21,197 nt of DNA from a virus, in IMG/VR virus record IMGVR_UViG_3300008113_000455, positions 1 through 21,197 of that record; one strand, 5' to 3'. Made by a program: the position numbers and the translations under genes. Each line of letters starts with the position of its first letter. Within the stretch, counting starts at the first letter, position 1. Below the pieces are notes generated by a model. The model saw only the letters and a program-made list of their open reading frames with translations. It did not search any database and was not told the origin of the DNA. This document shows positions 20,817 through 21,197 of the stretch, in pieces.

Positions 20817-21197
20817 TCAGAAGGGAACGTCGTCTTCATCGTAACCTACCGGGCCCTGGCCTGGATCTTCAGCAGGTTCAAAACTGGGGCTACCAGATTT
20901 AAAACCTTCTGTCTTACCAAAGAGCGCCGCCACGCTATCTTCATCAAGGCCGCCGCTATCAGAACCTCCCCCGCTAACCAGCTTGAGAATCTGTGCTCCT
21001 CGTACCTTGAGGGAACAGCCAACTTTCGGTCCGAAGACATAAGGCTTAAGGTCGATGATCAGTTTAACAACAGTGCCCTTCCAGACCTGAGTATCAAGAT
21101 CAATAGGCACACCATCCGTGTCAACCCAAGGGAACATAGGCGAGGTGCTTTCCCCACCATACGAAACCTTGACGTAACCATTTTCATCCCACTTTGG
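20817..21197 (-). CDS. T7 gp2.5-like single-stranded DNA-binding protein, N-terminus cut by window edge
   Basis: The frame is open to the right edge, so the Met at 21137 is internal and only the C-terminal 126 residues are visible (T7 gp2.5: 232 in total). VPIDLDTQVWKGTVVKLIID and GPKVGCSLKVRGAQILKLVS correspond to the T7 OB-fold strands (VPIIGGGSKLKVKYSL and GASVKLQLESVMLVEL). A Gly/Ser/Asp-rich stretch follows, then an acidic end with terminal Phe (GYDEDDVPF), the hallmark that T7 gp2.5 uses to contact polymerase and helicase. It coats single strands at the fork and coordinates leading- and lagging-strand synthesis. It is followed by the 47-residue gene after 2 bases. Confidence 0.9.
   Translation of the reverse strand, partial: PKWDENGYVKVSYGGESTSPMFPWVDTDGVPIDLDTQVWKGTVVKLIIDLKPYVFGPKVGCSLKVRGAQILKLVSGGGSDSGGLDEDSVAALFGKTEGFKSGSPSFEPAEDPGQGPVGYDEDDVPF

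Overview
The window looks like the replication, nucleotide-metabolism and virion-morphogenesis part of a T7-like lytic podovirus (Autographiviridae type), most likely a cyanophage of the Synechococcus/Prochlorococcus podovirus group. Every supported gene is on the minus strand, so the genome reads from right (21197) to left (1). Gene order follows T7 closely: ssDNA-binding protein, endonuclease I, primase-helicase, DNA polymerase, 5'-3' exonuclease, then gp6.7-like protein, portal, scaffold, capsid, tail tubes gp11 and gp12, and internal virion proteins gp13, gp14 and gp15. The cyanophage assignment is inference. It rests on the T7 order combined with a MazG-like pyrophosphohydrolase and a compact class I ribonucleotide reductase next to each other, and on the short polymerase. 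No photosynthesis, transaldolase, integrase or tRNA gene is visible. The RNA polymerase would be expected to the right of the window, and gp16, fibres and terminase to the left.

Right block (about 14040-21197): replication machinery, interleaved with small genes joined by ATGA, TAATG or 8-nt ATGACTGA overlaps. Between helicase and polymerase lies a GC-rich array of six small genes (16990-18529). It includes two paralogues that start almost identically, direct repeats, a junction sequence used three times, and a 50-residue zinc-ribbon gene. A 47-residue coiled-coil gene lies between the ssDNA-binding protein and endonuclease I.

Middle block (about 11300-14060): MazG, then NrdA, then NrdB. NrdA is a minimal catalytic barrel without the ATP-cone. 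NrdB keeps the metal-ligand motifs but has Leu where the radical Tyr normally sits. Together with exonuclease and endonuclease degradation of host DNA, these would supply and polish dNTPs for phage replication.

Left block (1-11315): virion genes. A 55-residue gene overlaps the 3' end of the portal gene out of frame. An RlpA-like double-psi beta-barrel gene sits between scaffold and capsid, bracketed by two predicted rho-independent terminators. The roughly 180-base capsid leader is rich in palindromes and hairpins, and a further terminator follows the capsid gene, as in T7. The last gene, gp15-like, runs off the left edge.
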